A stretch of 64,000 bases of DNA. It comes from Uloborus plumipes (Eukaryota > Arthropoda > Arachnida > Araneae > Uloboridae). Positions within the stretch are counted from its first letter, which is position 1, and every line of letters starts with the position of its first letter. Made by a program: the position numbers and the translations under genes. This document shows, piece after piece, positions 60,440-64,000 of the stretch. The notes under the pieces were generated by a model. It searched no databases, had not been told where the DNA came from, and saw only the letters and a program-made list of their open reading frames with translations. The DNA is taken from positions 1 through 64,000 of the forward strand of contig JAXGGA010005188.1 in the NCBI GenBank assembly GCA_038373865.1, in the 5' to 3' direction.

Positions 60440-61110
60440 AGACTGGCAGTCAGGGAAGCCATCTGTCCACCTTATACAGCACATTGGCAAATGGAAGCAG
60501 TGTGCTGTTGGCGGTTACTTTGTTGATAGAGAGTATTGGGCATTCCCTTGAAATTATTATGAGCTAATGATGGTCTGAAATTGTATGCAATTGCTTCCTA
60601 ATTCATGTCATGTAGTGGGTCATTCTAAAATTGCTGCCGGGATTGACTTGTTTCCACCCTGACGCCACACTTGTAAGAAACCATTGAAGAAATGGAAGTG
60701 GGATTCATGGGAGAGCACAAACCTCTTTCTAACATTATGTCATCCATAATGCTCTAGTCTGGCACCATTGTAAAAGCTGGCGTCCAAACCATATGACAAA
60801 TGACAGGCTTCAGCCCTTCCTCTTCACACAGATGACATCAGTGCAGGCCACTAGCATTCCATTAACAAGAAATGGTTCTGGATACAGAAACATACAAGGT
60901 GTCTTATAAATCCACATGCTACATAATGGAGGTAGCAAAAGCTTGTGTGTCCACCAACATTTGTCGGCAATGTTTCTATCTTCGTGTGTTGATATCCTCC
61001 TGGCTGCACCGACAACCCTCAAACATGCCCTATTTTCTTGTGCCAACCATCTTTGCCACAGCTGGCACACCATGGACCCATCCAGGCATGTATCTGGTGT
61101 GAATTGACAT
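60440..61110 (-). pseudogene. Tc1-like transposase pseudogene
   Basis: The minus-strand frames from about 61110 downward read DGSMVCQLWQRWLAQENRAC, then AARRISTHEDRNI, then (after frameshifts) VSVSRTIS, KRFVLSHES and GVMV-like blocks in the order found in Tc1-type DD34E transposases: DNA-binding domain, STxxEDRxI linker, SRTISRRL, and the first catalytic block. Several stops and frameshifts make it non-functional, and the catalytic block around SDESRF is only partly recognisable. No terminal repeats were found. Confidence 0.62.
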
Positions 61111-62207
<1,097 letters not shown>

Positions 62208-62478
62208 TTAAGAAGTTTAAAACTCTCAAATGCTACTCATAGACAAAAGTAAAAACATAATTTAAAAAAAATATAGGAGCTGTCTACAAATATTGACACA
62301 ACTTTTTCTTATGAAAAGATATTTACATAATATAGTATAATTAATGTATGACAAAAAAGGTAGCAGATATGGTGAAGTATCACACTTTGTGACAAGGCAG
62401 GGGCTCAAGTATGTGGGGAGAAAAATCGGGCATTGTATAAAATTTAGGGAGTACAATATAAGCAAATTTATAATTATT

Positions 62479-62580
62479 GAGTCATTCCACCTCAACTGGA
62501 CCAATTTTTCAAATCGTCCCCACTTGACCATCTCTGATTTGGATTAGATTTTACAGAGGTGTAGACATGTCTATGAAACT
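62479..62580 (+). repeat. Terminal fragment of a TCATTCCA-type element
   Basis: GAGTCATTCCACCTCAACTG matches the termini at 29085 (GGCTCATTCCACGTCAAATC) and 41279 (GGGTCATTCCACGTCAAGTG). The inner sequence differs and no partner end was found before the window edge, so the extent is uncertain. Confidence 0.5.
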
Positions 62581-62888
62581 AACCTGCGCAAGTTTTTAGC
62601 TTCCAAGATCCAAATCTGGAGGACCTAGGATCCCGCAAAAAATGTGGTCCAAAATGGCGGATGAGCTTTGTGAAACGAGTTGCAATGTTTAGGTCAAGGT
62701 TGCAGAAAATTTTATCACAGTGGAAGCCTAATATTTTTGGAGCTTAAAGTACTTTTGGTTGTCAATACTCTCCAGTATATTTTGTGAGATTGCGCTTATT
62801 AGATTTTGTGTAGTACGCGCCTAAACTTGCGAAAAAATGCGGTGGGCAATTTTTTTTCCTGGATTTCAGGTTGTCATAAATTTTTAAC

Positions 62889-62926
62889 CAAAAAACTTCA
62901 AAGGTTTTTTGGTTAAAAATTTATTT
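62889..62926. repeat. Perfect hairpin
   Basis: AAATTTTTAACCAAAAAAC pairs with GTTTTTTGGTTAAAAATTT around a loop of a few bases (ttcaaag). Confidence 0.85.
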
Positions 62927-63027
62927 TTAAACCAAATAAATTTTTTATTTATATTTATTAAAAATTTATTATATCTTTTATTAAAATAAATTTATAATTA
63001 TTAAATAAATTTTTAAATTATTTTATT

Positions 63028-63062
63028 TTGGACAATAAAACTTAGTAGTTTTATTGTCCAAA
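63028..63062. repeat. Perfect hairpin
   Basis: TTGGACAATAAAACT pairs with AGTTTTATTGTCCAA around the loop TAGT. It is the fifth or sixth such stem in the window. Confidence 0.9.
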
Positions 63063-63380
63063 TACTTGTTTTTAATATTTTACAGCTGTAGAGCTAAAAT
63101 ATTGTATTTGTAAAAGATTTGTAATTGCATCGACCCTAAGTGTCGATGAAAAGTCTTCTTATGAAAAATCACCTGTTTTCAACTCACTACATCTCAGGTT
63201 TGTCACCTTCAACCATTTTTTCGTTGGCAAAATTAGAAAGAACCGATTTTTTCCTATCGAAATGAGTTTTTTTTTTCCAATGGTGTTCTTTCGAATAAGG
63301 ATGAAAAAATTAGCTTGAAATACAGTCTGTTATGAAGAATTGGCATAATTAGGCTAAGACAGCAGAAAATTTTATCACAT

Positions 63381-63485
63381 TTCTGTGACTAAGGGAACAT
63401 GATACTGACGAACTTATCACCTTCATCCATGGTAAAAAGTGAGTTTAAAAAATTGTCACATATCGCCTTTATCCACTTGCCTCTC
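63381..63485 (+). repeat. Second copy of the CCACTTGCC-ended MITE (fragment)
   Basis: TTCTGTGACTAAGGGAACAT to TTATCCACTTGCCTCTCCAA aligns with 35471-35579 at roughly 88 percent by eye. Only the right end is visible. Confidence 0.7.
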
Positions 63486-64000
63486 CAAGTATACAAAGAA
63501 ATTACATATTTTAATGCTAGGTCATTTGCTTACCTTTTTGCTCATATTTTAGCTACTTCACAAGTTTGTGAATAATAAAAAAATATTTTCAGATATATGC
63601 TATCAGTACTTTTTCAAAAGGCATTTTGTTAAGGAAGCTGCCAGTAGATAAAAAATTCAAAAGCCAAATTTTATTTACTCACACTTTAATATTATTATTA
63701 TCCGCAGACAGCAACTAACACCTCGATTGATACAATTAAAACTATCAACCATGCATTTAGGGGGCCAGCAACAAATAGAAGAAACCAAATACCATTTTTT
63801 TAATCATTGTTCATTGTAAACAGCTTGGAGTAAACTGTAAATTTTAACAATTAGTTTACTTGCTATTTAAAATTATATACATTTTTGTGAAATTATCACT
63901 TATATTCATGAAAATATAAGCATTTCTTTCAAAAATATCTATTTTGTTCGCATACTTTTGGCTCATAATATACGAAGTTTTTCCTCCTGGCTCACCAAAC

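Noticed and set aside
63983..64000. Possible next UBE2N exon at the right edge
   Set aside because: There is a donor-like GTTTG|gtgagc on the minus strand, but the sequence does not match the expected ICLDILK end of the preceding UBE2N exon.

Overview
This is an AT-rich, intron- and transposon-dominated stretch of a eukaryotic genome, most likely an arthropod. The splice signals, the tRNA-derived SINEs, the DUF4817-type DD41D mariner relatives, and a LINE ending in an ATTTGT-type tail would all fit a chelicerate such as a spider. That lineage is inferred, not proven. Most long open frames in the window are chance frames in AT-rich DNA. The real coding content is a few short exons of two host genes plus transposase remnants and one intact transposase.

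Host gene 1 (+ strand, about 6.4-27.9 kb) is a Ly6/uPAR three-finger, probably GPI-anchored protein. Two exons are clear: 14778-14924 and 27220-27431, the second ending in a CFCESDACN motif and a hydrophobic tail. A third probable exon at 6419-6466 carries the end of a signal peptide. All junctions are phase 1. The introns hold a 2.3-kb foldback element, a decayed DD41D mariner, several short nonautonomous DNA elements (TA, TTAA, 4-bp and 8-bp duplications), a Helitron inside a MITE, Tc1 debris and a tRNA-like remnant.

Host gene 2 (- strand, 62.2 kb down to 55.86 kb, perhaps with a 3' UTR to about 49 kb) is the ubiquitin-conjugating enzyme UBE2N/Ubc13 (bendless). The last two coding exons are present; the exons carrying the active-site cysteine lie beyond the right edge. 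The intron between them contains a decayed POGK-like pogo transposon, a Tc1-like transposase remnant, a long (TA)n tract and two adjacent perfect hairpins. The two genes are convergent.

The intergenic region (28-49 kb) contains the most striking structure: a nest four levels deep at 40.98-46.59 kb. A TTAA-flanked element is split by a CR1/L2-type LINE. Inside the LINE reverse-transcriptase frame sits a 4.4-kb inverted-repeat element (4-bp duplication GCAG). One of its arms has been entered by an intact 1.5-kb DD41D mariner-like transposon with a 358-residue transposase. Other inverted-repeat elements with TCATTCCA-type termini lie at 29.1 kb (with a remnant protein frame) and 62.5 kb, and a related-looking element lies at 36.8 kb. 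They may belong to one poorly described DNA-transposon group.
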